Shown here piece by piece: positions 51,101-58,193 of a stretch of DNA of 64,000 nucleotides. Origin of the DNA: an uncultured Algibacter sp. (GTDB lineage: Bacteria; Bacteroidota; Bacteroidia; Flavobacteriales; Flavobacteriaceae); NCBI GenBank assembly GCA_947502405.1, contig CANMZT010000005.1:62001-126000 (forward strand). Reading direction: 5' to 3'. Each line of letters opens with the position of its first letter. Position 1 is the first letter of the stretch. A program made the position numbers and the translations under genes. Under the pieces are notes generated by a model, which did not search any database, was not told the origin of the DNA, and saw nothing but the letters and a program-made list of their open reading frames with translations.

Positions 51101-51868
51101 AGTGGCTAGTCCAGGCATTGGTATTTTCCCTTGAAACGGATATAAATGTTTTGAAGCACCATAAAAACCACCGTGAGTACCGTTTGTGTACATAGGGTGA
51201 TGCATGGCGAATACCACGGTTTTATTTTGTGCTTTTTTTAAAGCACCTTCAACTTCCATAAAAAAGCGTTCTCGTGTTTTTATTTCACACTCATCATTAA
51301 TAGTAGGATGTCGGTTCCAATTTTCTAAATACCATTGTGTATCAATAATAATAAGCTCTACAGTATCGCTAATTTCCACGCGTTCTAATGGGCATCCATT
51401 TTCTGGTAAAAAAGAATTTTTACCAAGCGCTTCCTCAACATATTTTTCTTGATTTTTTAAACCTTTTACACCTTTGGAATACCAATCATGATTTCCAGGA
51501 ATAAAAACAGTTTGACCTTTAAAATTTGCAACAGCGTTAATTTGAAGATTTAAATCAATCTTGGCTTGGGCTCGCTTAGGGGAATCTTTGTCTGGCAATC
51601 CAGAAGGATAAATATTGTCTCCTAAATAAATTACAAAATCGTCTTTAGTGTCTTTTCCTTGTATATAAGCTTTAAAGGCTTTAAGACCATTTGCCTCTAG
51701 ATTATTATAAGATTTTCCTGCATCTCCTACTAAATAAAACTTATTTTCAACCGGTTTATTAGGTAATTGCATTGGTGTAAATCCACCGTTACTATACTGC
51801 GATTTTACTGTAGCGCATGAAAATATTACTAAGATTGTTAATAGATATAATATATATTTAAGCTTCAT
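48167..51868 (-). CDS. Lipoprotein fusion: metallophosphoesterase, kinase-like domain, BamA-like barrel
   Basis: 1233 aa. Lipobox Cys18 (LVIFSCATV). Residues about 42-370 form a calcineurin-like phosphoesterase: LVGDAG, YLGDNIY, FIPGNHDWY, MHHPMYTNGTHG, VSGHEHS. Residues about 415-760 are a second domain with LYGGLEIVRKGGGHQTRSLRL, LLGDWDRHQDQWRW (605-618) and PIPRDRDQVF (630-639); its DRH and RD pairs recall Fam20C/HipA-like kinases (inference). From about 780 a short beta region leads into a 16-strand-type barrel of the BamA/TamA/surface-antigen family with GGSTGLRGYRLQRFTGQ and a terminal Leu. The order implies a phosphoesterase held at the cell surface. The gene overlaps topoisomerase IB by 11 nt. 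Confidence 0.75.
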   Translation of the reverse strand: MKLKYILYLLTILVIFSCATVKSQYSNGGFTPMQLPNKPVENKFYLVGDAGKSYNNLEANGLKAFKAYIQGKDTKDDFVIYLGDNIYPSGLPDKDSPKRAQAKIDLNLQINAVANFKGQTVFIPGNHDWYSKGVKGLKNQEKYVEEALGKNSFLPENGCPLERVEISDTVELIIIDTQWYLENWNRHPTINDECEIKTRERFFMEVEGALKKAQNKTVVFAMHHPMYTNGTHGGFYGASKHLYPFQGKIPMPGLATLITQIRTQGGVSIQDRYNERYNELMSRLEPLLVDYNNVIVVSGHEHSLQYIEDEYIKQIVSGSASKHSNASLSNNGLFSYGKEGFAEFIIYEDGSSWVQFFGYENEAPKLLYQKEVFPPKKVYDVSTLPDTFPKEIRTSIYTDEQTDRTGFFETVWGKHYRQLYSTDINVKVATLDTLYGGLEIVRKGGGHQTRSLRLKTKDGRELNMRALKKSATQYLQTVLFKDKYIEDDFERTKVEGLILDFYTSAHPYAFLAVPKLSDAINVLHTNPKLYYIPKHKHLGKYNDEYGNELYMIEERPEDNYEGNTFNNPDDIESTHDIIQKIRKDEKYKIDENAFIRARLFDMLLGDWDRHQDQWRWAQFDQPNGDKLYKPIPRDRDQVFSNFDGGLLDVMRFISSSSKQLQVYDDDVDEGDIAWMNNAGVKLDRILIQQANLEDWIAEAKYIQNNINETVVNSAFSALPDEVKDESLKDIKTHFTNRKQNLVKIAERYYKFLNNLVILTGTDKDDFIDIERQKNNKTRIVITRNKDGKRADVLVDKTFNRNLTKELWIYGLDDKDTFTVTGRVKNPIKIRLIGGQENDTYSVAKGNRIKIYDHKTKPNTVLQKNGADVHFTNFYNFNVFDYKKYNSSSGIFSPILGFNPDDGLLTGLSVTKTNYGFERNPFTSKHNFKIGYYFATEGFDLRYNGEYNVVEQWNMHVEGLFTSNNFAQNFFGFGNESLNNDDDLDFDYNRVRTSIYRFKVGVLKKGAFGSDFGFRGIFEGIEIDDTDNRFITDLIDETNTDFYERRYFAGLEGIFKYQSYDEAINPTRGMLFNIDLGAKTEIDNSKQTFGYLNSHLGFYNSISKNRKLVLKTDMRTQLRFGNDIVFYQAANIGGSTGLRGYRLQRFTGQNALVGNADLRYSFNSFKTKTLPLQIGIFGGYDIGRVWVNDETSNTWHQSYGGGFWVSSAESISGTFNLFNSVDGLRFSFGFNFNL

Positions 51869-52949
51869 AAAATGTTGTGTTAATGTTGGGTTGATACGTT
51901 TTTATTAATGCCTTTAATGCTTTTTCGTTAGGCTGCAAATCTTGTTCTGAAGTTTCGGTTATACGCTCTACCATTTCAAAATACGGTTTAATTTTATCTT
52001 TTCTATAGCTTTCAATAATTTGAGGATGAACGTAATAGGTTCTACAAACAGATCTAGTATTATTTAATGCTTTAGATGCTTCGTCAATAGCTTTGATAAT
52101 GTTTTTTTCTTTTTGCTTAGAACTTTTAATGTTGTTAAAATTTAATAAGGTTTCAAAAGTAATTAAAGAAGCTGCCCATGTTCTAAAGTCTTTGGCAGAA
52201 TAAATATCGCCACAGGTTTCATGTATATAATCATTTATCATCGTACTATCTATGGAATGCTTGTAACCATTATCATCAAAATATTGAAATAGCTCCCAGC
52301 CAGGGATTTCTTCACATTTATTTATAAGCCTTAATAGCTTTTTGTTTTTGATGGTAATCTTATGTGTTTTACCTCTTTTACCCGTAAACTCCAATTTGAA
52401 TTTATTTTTAAAAAGCTCTACATGTCGAGTTCTTAAGGTAGATAATCCATAAGTTTTATTTCGCCTTTCATAATAGGTGTTTCCTATACGAATATGAGAT
52501 TCTTCTAAAAGCCTAATTACTATAGCTAGAACTTTAGATTTTGTAAACTTTTCTTGCTGTAAATCTTTAAGCACTCGTGTTCTTAATTTTGGTAAAGCGT
52601 TTGCAAAGCCTAACATTTTATAGAACTTAGTTTGGTTTTTAATTTTGGACCATTTGGGGTTGTAAATGTATTGTTTTCGTTTTTTTTCATCATAACCCGT
52701 AGCAAGTATATGGGCATTATCTACATAGGAGATTTTGACATTAGACCAAGCCGGCGGTATTTTTAAATCGTTTAAAGCCTGTACTTTTTTCTTATTTTTA
52801 ATCTTTTTGTAATTTAAGAAGTATTCAAAAGTTTTAGACGAATTTTTTCTTGAAATTAAAAGTATATTGGGAGTAGTGTATACCAAATCAAAAGCAGAAA
52901 TTATTTCACTGGGATTGTTTTTTAATATGCGCAATACTTGATTGTCCAT
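51858..52949 (-). CDS. DNA topoisomerase IB (poxvirus type)
   Basis: 363 aa. It relaxes supercoils through a 3'-phosphotyrosyl intermediate. LKIPPAWSNVKISYVDNAH and YERRNKTYGLSTLRTRHV belong to the N-terminal part and core; KDFRTWAASLITFETL contains the catalytic Arg and SVCRTYYVHPQIIESY the nucleophilic Tyr. Bacterial enzymes of this kind are accessory and patchily distributed. First gene of an operon with the phosphoesterase fusion and an antiporter; a terminator-like hairpin lies in its leader. Confidence 0.92.
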   Translation of the reverse strand: MDNQVLRILKNNPSEIISAFDLVYTTPNILLISRKNSSKTFEYFLNYKKIKNKKKVQALNDLKIPPAWSNVKISYVDNAHILATGYDEKKRKQYIYNPKWSKIKNQTKFYKMLGFANALPKLRTRVLKDLQQEKFTKSKVLAIVIRLLEESHIRIGNTYYERRNKTYGLSTLRTRHVELFKNKFKLEFTGKRGKTHKITIKNKKLLRLINKCEEIPGWELFQYFDDNGYKHSIDSTMINDYIHETCGDIYSAKDFRTWAASLITFETLLNFNNIKSSKQKEKNIIKAIDEASKALNNTRSVCRTYYVHPQIIESYRKDKIKPYFEMVERITETSEQDLQPNEKALKALIKTYQPNINTTFYEA

Positions 52950-52968
52950 TTACTTGAAAATGCTTAGG

Positions 52969-53003
52969 AAAAAAGAAGGATAAAATTTTTACCCTTCTTT
53001 TTT
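52969..53003 (-). terminator. Terminator-like hairpin in the topoisomerase IB leader
   Basis: AAAAAAGAAGG (52969-52979) pairs with CCTTCTTTTTT (52993-53003). Read on the minus strand it ends in T6 only 20 nt before the topoisomerase ATG. No gene upstream on that strand needs it, so it may attenuate the operon or end a short leader transcript. Confidence 0.55.
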
Positions 53004-53226
53004 TGTTCCTATTTAAAACTTTACTATTCATAAAACTAATTGCGTCTAGACTTACTTTTGCTCTTCTATTTTTTAGATTCAATGAGTTTACAAATAATAT
53101 TATTTACAAAGATATAGAGGAGGAGGTTTTGGCTCTTGCTCTAATGGAAAAGTCATTAACTCTAAACCTTGATTAGTAATTGAGTTAAATAAAATTTGTA
53201 ATAAGTAAGGTTATGTTGTGCACTTA

Positions 53227-54669
53227 ATGTTTATTGTAATTATGATTTATTTTGTATTAAGTATATATGTATTGGCGAGTCTATGGGCTGTATTAAGTAT
53301 TTTTCTTTATGGAAACAGACCATCGAGATCAATTGCATGGTTATTTGTTGTAGTAATAATTCCAATTTTTGGGGTTTTACTATATATGATTTTTGGAATT
53401 AATAGAAAACGATTTAAATTTTTTACACTTAATAACTTAGCTAAAAGGCGACTTTATGATATTAACAATAAGAATGAAATTGTAAGTGAGTTCAGGTACA
53501 ATTTTGATGGGCATCAATTTGAAGATCTTGGGAAGCTAATTCTTGAAAGTTGTGGTTTTCCAGCTATAGATGGTAATAGAGTTAATGTTTTAAAAAGCGG
53601 AGATGAAACTTTTAATGAAATTTTTGATGCTATAAATGAAGCTAAATCTTTTATACACCTTCAATATTATATTATTTCAGGAGGAAAGATTTTAGATAAA
53701 CTTTGTAAATTACTATATGCAAAATTAGAAGAGGGTGTTGAGGTAAGAATAATTTATGATGCACTTGGTAGCTTTGGTTGGAAAACCGAAACCATTAAGG
53801 ATTTAAGTTCAAAAGGCGCAAAGTTATACCCCATCTTACCGTTTAAAATTAGAAACATATTGTCTACTATAAATTATCGTAATCACAGGAAATTAATAAT
53901 AATAGATGGTCATGTTGCTTTTACAGGAGGTGTAAATATAACAGATAAATATATTTGTGAGGAAAAATCTAATTTAGGTATATGGGGAGATTTGCATCTT
54001 AAGATTGAAGGGGGGAGTGTAGATCATTTACACAGAATATTTATTAAAGATTACTTCTTTGCAAGTAACGAAACGTTATTAGAAGACCCTAAATATTTAC
54101 CAGAACAAAAAAGTACTGGCAATCATGTAGTGCAAATAGTATCAGGTGGGCCAGATTTAAATCATTTGTCTATTCTACATCAATATGTTAAAATGATTCA
54201 TAGTGCTAAAACATCAATTAGTATACAAAACCCATATTTTATTCCTAATAAGATGTTACTTGAGGCACTTAAAATGGCTTCTTTAAGAGGTGTTGATGTT
54301 AGAGTAATGGTTCCAAAAGAGATTGATAGTAACGTTGCAAAATACAGTATGCAATCAAATTTTGAAGAACTTTTAAAAGACGGTGTACAAATATGTATTG
54401 TAAAGGATAATTTTTTTCATAGTAAATTAATTATTGTAGATGGGAGTATTGCTTCCATAGGCTCAGGTAATTTTGATTATAGGAGTTTCGAGCACAATTA
54501 CGAACTAAATACATTAATTTATGATGAAAGTTTATCAAAAGAATTAGCAGATGATTATAACAAACTTTGTGAGTCATCAGAACATTTAAACTACAAGTCT
54601 TTTAAAGAGAGAGCATTAAAGGAAAAATTACTAGAAGGTATGGCAAGAATATTTAGTCCGTTGCTCTAA
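53227..54669 (+). CDS. cls: Cardiolipin synthase (phospholipase D family)
   Basis: 480 aa. Two N-terminal membrane helices (FIVIMIYFVLSIYVLASLWA, IAWLFVVVIIPIFGVLLYMIF, in part) precede two HKD motifs: NHRKLIIIDGHVAFTGG and FHSKLIIVDGSIASIGSGNFD. Joins two phosphatidylglycerol molecules into cardiolipin. Typical length. The frame begins with a GTG at 53218, but the ATG at 53227, or 53242, is more likely. Membrane-lipid remodelling fits the stress context. Confidence 0.92.
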   Translation: MFIVIMIYFVLSIYVLASLWAVLSIFLYGNRPSRSIAWLFVVVIIPIFGVLLYMIFGINRKRFKFFTLNNLAKRRLYDINNKNEIVSEFRYNFDGHQFEDLGKLILESCGFPAIDGNRVNVLKSGDETFNEIFDAINEAKSFIHLQYYIISGGKILDKLCKLLYAKLEEGVEVRIIYDALGSFGWKTETIKDLSSKGAKLYPILPFKIRNILSTINYRNHRKLIIIDGHVAFTGGVNITDKYICEEKSNLGIWGDLHLKIEGGSVDHLHRIFIKDYFFASNETLLEDPKYLPEQKSTGNHVVQIVSGGPDLNHLSILHQYVKMIHSAKTSISIQNPYFIPNKMLLEALKMASLRGVDVRVMVPKEIDSNVAKYSMQSNFEELLKDGVQICIVKDNFFHSKLIIVDGSIASIGSGNFDYRSFEHNYELNTLIYDESLSKELADDYNKLCESSEHLNYKSFKERALKEKLLEGMARIFSPLL

Positions 54670-54791
54670 GCTCCTTTTATCCAGTCAATCTTAGTTTTTA
54701 TAGAGCAAACAGCATCCATATGTTTAAATTAATTTTGTCATAACTGATCGAAAAACGATTAGAATAACAAAATTTAAATAAAATATATATT

Positions 54792-55382
54792 ATGAGGAAA
54801 ATATTCATGACAGCTTTAGCATTCACTTTATTATTGGCTACAAGTTGTAAGTTAGATCAAACTAAAGAAACAAAATTACCAGATTTAGATATTGATGTTG
54901 ATGCTAGTGTAGAAGAGGGGCAATTACCTGCATTTGATGTAGATTGGGCAGATATTAATGTAGGAACAAAAACTGAAACGGTTAAGATACCAAAGGTTGT
55001 TGTTGTAATGGAAGAAGTAGATGTAGAGGTGCCTTATCTTGATGTTGATATGCCAGAAGAATATGGAGATAAAGAAGAACGTACTATAATGGTTGAGGCT
55101 GAAATTGATGGTGTAGAGCATAATATTGAAATTGATAAAGTATATGCTAATGGTACAAACTTAGTAGTAGTATCAGAACTGGTTAAAGGATCAAAATCTC
55201 TTGGAGATCAAAAAATGAGAGTTTCTGACCAAATTAAGATGAATGCACCAGATTTGAATATAAAACATTATGTTATTGGAGAGAAACCAAACAGAGTTTT
55301 TAATGATTCTTATAAATATATTGCCAATGAGGCTGATTTAAAAGATAAGTTAGAAGGCTATAGAGTAATTTACTCAGACTAA
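54792..55382 (+). CDS. Lipoprotein of unknown function, Val/Asp-rich
   Basis: 196 aa. Lipoprotein signal with Cys in LLATSCKLDQT. The next 75 residues are rich in alternating Asp and Val (LPDLDIDVDASVEEG, KIPKVVVVMEEVDVEVPYLDVD), suggesting extended acidic strands; the rest (IEIDKVYANGTNLVVVSEL and KYIANEADLKDKLEGYRVIYS) looks like a small folded domain. No family recognised. A 12-base sequence TTATAGAGCAAA upstream (54698) is also found before the orphan sensor gene. Confidence 0.6.
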   Translation: MRKIFMTALAFTLLLATSCKLDQTKETKLPDLDIDVDASVEEGQLPAFDVDWADINVGTKTETVKIPKVVVVMEEVDVEVPYLDVDMPEEYGDKEERTIMVEAEIDGVEHNIEIDKVYANGTNLVVVSELVKGSKSLGDQKMRVSDQIKMNAPDLNIKHYVIGEKPNRVFNDSYKYIANEADLKDKLEGYRVIYSD

Positions 55383-55399
55383 TAATTAGTAAATTTTAC

Positions 55400-55434
55400 A
55401 AAAAGGTTTTAGCATTATGCTAAAACCTTTTTTT
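55400..55434 (+). terminator. Rho-independent terminator
   Basis: AAAAGGTTTTAGCAT (55401-55415) pairs with ATGCTAAAACCTTTT (55417-55431) with a minimal loop, then T run. One of the most stable hairpins in the window. Confidence 0.9.
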
Positions 55435-55455
55435 CATTATAAAAATATATAAGTT

Positions 55456-55920
55456 ATGAACATATTTGAAGCCTTACGAAAAGATCACGATATACAAAGA
55501 AAGTTGTTAGAAGTTTTGGTAGATACCTCTGGTAACACTAAAAAACGAGAAGAAACTTTTAAAGCACTTAAGCATGAGTTAAAGATTCATGAAGATGGAG
55601 AGGAACGTCATTTTTATAGCCCATTGATTGATATTGATAAAACTCAAGATCATGCGAGACATGGTATCGCAGAGCATCATGAAATTGATGAGATTATAGC
55701 GCAGTTAGAAGAAACAGAGATGGATTCTTCAGCATGGTTAAAATATGCAAAAAAATTAAAAGAAAAAGTAGAGCATCATTTAGAGGATGAAGAACATACA
55801 TTTTTTCAGCTTGCAGGAAAAGTTTTGAACGATAAGGAAAAAATTAATTTGGGAGCAGAATACAATCAATACATAGAAACTTCTAGGGAACATGAAATTG
55901 AAAAAGCAATGGACATTTGA
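55456..55920 (+). CDS. Hemerythrin-domain protein
   Basis: 154 aa four-helix protein with the di-iron ligand pattern of HHE domains: LRKDHDIQRKLLEVL, HEDGEERHFYSPLID, ARHGIAEHHEIDEII and VEHHLEDEEHTFF. Such proteins bind oxygen or protect iron centres from oxidative and nitrosative damage. The next gene overlaps its end by 29 nt in another frame. Confidence 0.9.
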   Translation: MNIFEALRKDHDIQRKLLEVLVDTSGNTKKREETFKALKHELKIHEDGEERHFYSPLIDIDKTQDHARHGIAEHHEIDEIIAQLEETEMDSSAWLKYAKKLKEKVEHHLEDEEHTFFQLAGKVLNDKEKINLGAEYNQYIETSREHEIEKAMDI

Positions 55921-56359
55921 TGATATATTAAGTCTTAAACTAAAAGAATTAGAAAAGGAATTAGGCGATGCTACTAAACGATTTTTGTTATTATCTAAAG
56001 TTGCTAAATCTTACCAGTTGGTTTCGTTTTATAAACAAAGGTTTTACGATAGGAGGCAATACCAATTAAATCTCACAGAGTATTTTAATGATTTAAATAT
56101 TAAAAAGAATAAAAAAGGCACTGTCTCAGGTGCCTTTTCATTGTTACACACTAAAGTAAAAACCATTTTTGAAAATGATGACGACCAGGTAGCCCTTACA
56201 AAAGCAACATATTTTGAAGAATCCCTATTGCTATCATATGCTTCAGTGTTAAAACATCAAGTAAATATGCCACCAGAGTTATACCAACTGCTCATCCACC
56301 AACACATGAATATTGAAAGAGATATCAATAGGATGGAATATCTTAAAACATATTGTTAA
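55892..56359 (+). CDS. DUF2383-like four-helix protein overlapping the hemerythrin gene
   Basis: 155 aa, helical. The second half (VSGAFSLLHTKVKTIFEN, then FEESLLLSYASVLKHQ and MPPELYQLLIHQHMNIERDI) follows the same pattern as the DUF2383-family protein at 42555 (IKGAIHRTWMDTKALFSS, GEKAALNDYNDVLED, LPPTTENILKLQRNAIESS). The first helix pair is more divergent. Its ATG at 55892 lies inside the hemerythrin gene (29-nt overlap) and no later in-frame ATG would keep the domain, so coupled translation is inferred. Confidence 0.65.
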   Translation: MKLKKQWTFDDILSLKLKELEKELGDATKRFLLLSKVAKSYQLVSFYKQRFYDRRQYQLNLTEYFNDLNIKKNKKGTVSGAFSLLHTKVKTIFENDDDQVALTKATYFEESLLLSYASVLKHQVNMPPELYQLLIHQHMNIERDINRMEYLKTYC

Positions 56360-56475
56360 TCTATGGTGTATGAGCTAATTATAAAATTGATTCAATTAAT
56401 AAATCACCTCATTTGTGACGATATTTACAATGTAAAAAGTTTACAAAATTAGTATTAATTAAAAACCAAAATATT

Positions 56476-56640
56476 ATGTTACGTTGGACAATCACATTTG
56501 TAGTATTAGCACTTATAGCTGCTGTTTTAGGATTCGGAGGAATTGCAGGAGCTGCCGCAGGAATAGCAAAAATCTTATTTTTTGTATTTCTTGTTCTATT
56601 TATAATTTCATTAATTAGAAAAGGTAGTGCTAAGATTTAG
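56476..56640 (+). CDS. DUF1328 (YtjA-like) small membrane protein
   Basis: 54 aa with two membrane helices. [38 protein letters not shown] and FIISLIRKG are the DUF1328 pattern almost throughout. Small stress-associated inner-membrane proteins of unknown mechanism. Followed after about 35 nt by a strong hairpin. Confidence 0.88.
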   Translation: MLRWTITFVVLALIAAVLGFGGIAGAAAGIAKILFFVFLVLFIISLIRKGSAKI

Positions 56641-56674
56641 TATGGACTAAGTTGATAAATATTAAAAAATAAAC

Positions 56675-56705
56675 GGCACCATCCTATTAGGGTGGTGCCT
56701 TTTAT
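56675..56705 (+). terminator. Rho-independent terminator
   Basis: GGCACCATCCT (56675-56685) pairs with AGGGTGGTGCC (56689-56699) with one G-T pair, followed by TTTTATTT. Confidence 0.8.
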
Positions 56706-56767
56706 TTAAACCATATTTAGCAATCTAAGTAATGATATATAGGTGCTGATGCTTAAGATTATATATA

Positions 56768-56800
56768 AAAAAAGACAGGTGAGGGACCCTGTCTTTTTCG
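56768..56800 (-). terminator. Terminator facing the AraC gene
   Basis: AAAAAGACAGG (56769-56779) pairs with CCTGTCTTTTT (56788-56798). On the minus strand it ends in T7 about 130 nt after the AraC stop at 56902. It can also work on the plus strand. Confidence 0.7.
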
Positions 56801-56901
56801 CCTTAAAAGAAAAGAATACTAGTTTGGAGCTACGTTATCAATTCTCTTTGGCTAATTCTACTTTGCTATTAATTGTTACTTTTATATTATATAGAATAGA
56901 G

Positions 56902-57957
56902 TTAGGCTTTCTCTAAGCTAACGTACTTATTCTTAAACTTGCTGCGATACGCTGTAGCATTGCTGCCATATTTTTCCTTAAATATCTTACAGAAATAGCT
57001 TCTACTTGTAAATCCAACCATATATGCAATTTCAGAAACATTATAGTCTGAATACATTAGTAATTCTCTTGACTTTTCTACCCTCACATTTTTAATGTAG
57101 TTAGATACGGTAGTACCATGCATACACCTGAAACCCTCTTGAAGTTTAACCGGCGATAAGATTGCTTTTTCGCACAAGCTTTTTATACTATGTTGAAGCA
57201 TAGGCTTGTCTATAATAAATTCAGTAATCTTTCTTATTTTCTGAAGTTCAGTTTTTGATAAGTTAGTTTGTACCCGTTCCTCAAATACTTCTTTATAGAA
57301 TTGCTCAATGTGAATAGATAATATAATTTGAAAATGACTTTCTAAATGTACTAAACTAGTAATACCAAATTCATGACTTGTACTTTTTAAAATTCTTAAT
57401 TGTTTAGCTATCTTAAGATTGTGCGAGCATTGATACACATAGCTATTTAAAACTTTAAAAGCTTTATTTAAACTTTTAATACTTTCTAATGGCGTATTAT
57501 AGTAGTCTTTAAGGGTTTGTAAGTATTTACTTTTGTCAATACTTATTATACTAAATGAAAACGGCATTCCTTTTTTTATAGTAATTTCACTCGTTTGATG
57601 TTTTGATGCTCCAACAATTGCAGTTCTTAACTCTTCAATAATTGTTATTTTCTCTTTATTTAAAAAGTTATGATAACACGTGCCCTCTAAACCATAAAAA
57701 AATAATAAATGATCCTCATTTGAATGGAATAATTTTAAAGTACAGTCATTAAATAACAGTAAATCGTATTGTGTTACAGATATACCATTTTTAAAATTAA
57801 TATTTTCTACGGTACCTTTACCACACTTCGTCCCGACAACTAATGTTTCAACTCCAGAATCGGTTCTAACCGATGCATCTAGTAGCATTTTTATCTCTAT
57901 CATTTGAGGAGACATTCCTACAGTGCTTAAAATGTTATTTTTATTTGAAGTAATCAT
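56902..57957 (-). CDS. AraC-family transcriptional regulator (long paralogue 2)
   Basis: 351 aa. DNA-binding domain at the C-terminus: LCEKAILSPVKLQEGFRCMH and VSEIAYMVGFTSRSYFCKIF with KEKYGSNATAYR. The N-terminal 220-residue sensor domain shares layout with the paralogues at 29583, 58873 and 60134 (NGISVTQYDLLLFNDCTLK corresponds to GGISFIQFDICFNDDIK). Single gene, divergent from the SRAP-like gene; an 8-bp inverted repeat lies in the shared region. Confidence 0.85.
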   Translation of the reverse strand: MITSNKNNILSTVGMSPQMIEIKMLLDASVRTDSGVETLVVGTKCGKGTVENINFKNGISVTQYDLLLFNDCTLKLFHSNEDHLLFFYGLEGTCYHNFLNKEKITIIEELRTAIVGASKHQTSEITIKKGMPFSFSIISIDKSKYLQTLKDYYNTPLESIKSLNKAFKVLNSYVYQCSHNLKIAKQLRILKSTSHEFGITSLVHLESHFQIILSIHIEQFYKEVFEERVQTNLSKTELQKIRKITEFIIDKPMLQHSIKSLCEKAILSPVKLQEGFRCMHGTTVSNYIKNVRVEKSRELLMYSDYNVSEIAYMVGFTSRSYFCKIFKEKYGSNATAYRSKFKNKYVSLEKA

Positions 57958-58034
57958 AGTTAGGGGTTCAGAATTAATTTAAATTTCTGATATTTTGTTT
58001 AGTAAATGTACTTATATATCATACATGCGATTAA

Positions 58035-58065
58035 CACTATAAGGTTTTTGTGTGCCATTATAGTG
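58035..58065. promoter_or_regulatory. Inverted repeat in the AraC/SRAP divergent region
   Basis: CACTATAA (58035-58042) and TTATAGTG (58058-58065), perfect 8-bp arms, 15-bp spacer, centre about 93 bp from the AraC start. Candidate operator. Confidence 0.45.
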
Positions 58066-58193
58066 GCTAATTAGCAATTTCACTTTTTTTTTGTTCTATT
58101 TAACACAAAATGAATGATTTGAGTTATGTTTATGATGTTTTAAAGCATAAGATTTCAATAAAAATTCCGTACTTGCATTAACAAAAAAGAGTT

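Noticed and set aside
53041-53200. Tiny open frames (18 and 41 codons) in the leader of topoisomerase IB
   Set aside because: No ribosome site or family; they could be a leader peptide but the sequence alone does not support it.
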